Shown here: positions 62,965 to 64,000 of the stretch, one piece after another
How positions within the stretch are numbered: the stretch's first letter is position 1
Layout of the letters: each line of letters starts with the position of its first letter
NCBI GenBank assembly: GCA_036520615.1
Contig: DATDJI010000076.1
Span: forward strand, 38,980-102,979
DNA: 64,000 nt
Origin: CAMCXE01 sp036520615
Lineage (GTDB): Bacteria; Pseudomonadota; Gammaproteobacteria; Pseudomonadales; Cellvibrionaceae
Reading direction: 5' to 3'
The notes under the pieces: model-generated
Told to the model about the DNA's origin: nothing
Databases searched by the model: none
Seen by the model: only the letters and a program-made list of their open reading frames with translations
Program-made: the position numbers and the translations under genes

Positions 62965-64000
62965 ATGCAAACAGCAGGTTTAAAACAGCATATTCGGCGT
63001 ACCCGATTAAGTTGGATAATGGATTTATGCGTGCAGTTTTACCGCGATTATCATGCATCTGGCTGCCAAGACCAGGCTGCAGCTCTTACCTATATGACAC
63101 TTTTCGCACTGGTTCCGTTAATGACCGTTAGCTATGCGGTATTTTCAATGGTGCCTGAGTTTGCAGGTGTTGCCAGTCAAGTGGAAAAATTTTTGTTTTC
63201 ACACTTTGTTCCAGAATCAAGTGCTGTAATTCAGTCCTATTTATCCAGTTTTTATCAGCAGGCGCAAAAACTAACTTGGATTGGTGTGGTATTTTTAGGC
63301 ATTACTGCATTTTTAATGTTAGGAGATATTGAACGCACGTTTAATCGTATTTGGGGAGTGCGTCGCGGGCGGCGCGGCTTAAATAAATACTTATTATATT
63401 GGGCAGTATTAAGTATTGGACCGCTATTAATAGGCAGTGCATTTGTGATATCTACATACGTTGTATCGTCTAAATATTGGATGTGGGGCGGCTCTGTTAT
63501 TTGGTCGCCATTTGTGGCCGTATTTCCATTGATATTGACAGCAACGGCATTTAGCCTTTTGTTCATTACTGTGCCTAATTGTAGCGTGCCTATTAAATAT
63601 GGCGTCATTGGTGGCGTATCTGCTGCACTGGGTTTTGAACTGTTAAAATTTTTCTTTGGGCTTGCGGTTACAAATGCCAATTTTCAGTTTATTTATGGTG
63701 CTTTTGCTGCCTTACCGCTGTTTTTATTGTGGCTGAATTTTTTGTGGATGACGGTTTTACTCGGGGCTCTTTTGGTACGGATTCTGGCAGAAAAGCGCTA
63801 TTTATTAGTACCTGAAAGGTACAACGACTTTGCGTCCGCAATTATATGTTTAAGCCTGTTACGGGAGGGGCAGCTTATGGGGAAACCGGTAAACGAATTA
63901 GCCTTCGTAAGTGCGGGCGTGAACCAGCTTCATTGGCAACAATTGCGCGAAAAGTGGATGAAGGCGGGTTGGGTGACAGAAACTCAATCGGCTACGTTTG
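62965..64000 (+). CDS. yihY: YihY/BrkB family membrane protein, cut by window end
   Basis: Open from ATG 62965 to the window edge (345 codons, no stop). Residues about 15-290 hold six membrane helices with YihY marks: FYRDYHASGCQDQAAALTY read in pieces, LMTVSYAVFSMVPEF, LMLGDIERTFNRIWGVRRGR, IYGAFAALPLFLLWLNF. After residue 290 a soluble tail begins (winged-helix-like: VNELAFVSAGVNQLHWQQLREKWMKAGW), as in the Pseudomonas versions. Once misnamed ribonuclease BN; its function is unknown. Next to arsC and wrbA as in related genomes. Confidence 0.9.
   Translation, partial: MQTAGLKQHIRRTRLSWIMDLCVQFYRDYHASGCQDQAAALTYMTLFALVPLMTVSYAVFSMVPEFAGVASQVEKFLFSHFVPESSAVIQSYLSSFYQQAQKLTWIGVVFLGITAFLMLGDIERTFNRIWGVRRGRRGLNKYLLYWAVLSIGPLLIGSAFVISTYVVSSKYWMWGGSVIWSPFVAVFPLILTATAFSLLFITVPNCSVPIKYGVIGGVSAALGFELLKFFFGLAVTNANFQFIYGAFAALPLFLLWLNFLWMTVLLGALLVRILAEKRYLLVPERYNDFASAIICLSLLREGQLMGKPVNELAFVSAGVNQLHWQQLREKWMKAGWVTETQSATF

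Overview
The window looks like a chromosomal segment of a polysaccharide-degrading gammaproteobacterium close to Cellvibrio/Cellvibrionaceae (inference). The evidence is a Pseudomonas-like core gene order (nadB | rpoE-rseA-rseB, lepA-lepB-DUF4845-rnc-era-recO, purM-purN, cstA-ybdD, arsC-wrbA-DUF2069) combined with four lipoproteins that carry long polyserine linkers, a habit well known in Cellvibrio and Saccharophagus secreted proteins. Most of the window has moderate GC with AT-rich spacers. I saw no rRNA, tRNA, CRISPR array, prophage or intact insertion sequence.

Layout. 1-4.3 kb is an accessory patch: REP-type palindromic repeats, an unknown exported protein, a modular lipoprotein (malectin-like + GH43 + CBM6) whose catalytic part is unusually GC-rich, and a REP-associated tyrosine transposase broken by three frameshifts. 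4.3-13.8 kb holds two tandem CPA2/YbaL-type antiporter paralogues, a divergent GbsR/MarR-like regulator with a DUF3820 gene, a hexose-6-phosphate mutarotase, a large DUF349 protein and YceH. 14-23.2 kb is a surface-protein region: a polyserine lipoprotein with calcium-loop-like motifs, a polyserine XynE-like SGNH esterase, and a two-gene unit pairing a 1084-residue polyserine lipoprotein with two CxxCH motifs and a DUF1501 protein. 23.6-28.1 kb has yheU, tusA, an unknown protein with an internal duplication, and a tight epmC-pdxB-NAD-kinase-like operon. 28.2-31.8 kb is an MBOAT O-acyltransferase operon with two different SGNH partners.

32.2-44.1 kb is conserved core: nadB divergent from the sigma-E operon, which runs straight into lepA without mucC or mucD, then the lepB/rnc/era/recO block and the convergent purM-purN pair. 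44.5-48.2 kb carries a large flagellin gene behind a clear sigma-54-type promoter, followed by a FliK-like gene. 48.8-52.5 kb encodes pyruvate and amino-acid transport (cstA, ybdD, an APC permease). 53-58.3 kb is a signalling patch: an HDOD-sthA overlapping pair, a protein with a degenerate receiver domain, and an MCP-like protein with no periplasmic sensor. 58.9-64 kb has DUF4126, an operon arsC-wrbA-DUF2069-sppA, and a yihY gene cut by the window end.

The most promising leads for something undescribed are the polyserine di-CxxCH lipoprotein/DUF1501 pair, the MBOAT operon with two SGNH proteins, and the degenerate receiver next to the sensorless chemoreceptor. All functional statements rest on motif recognition by eye; no database search was run.
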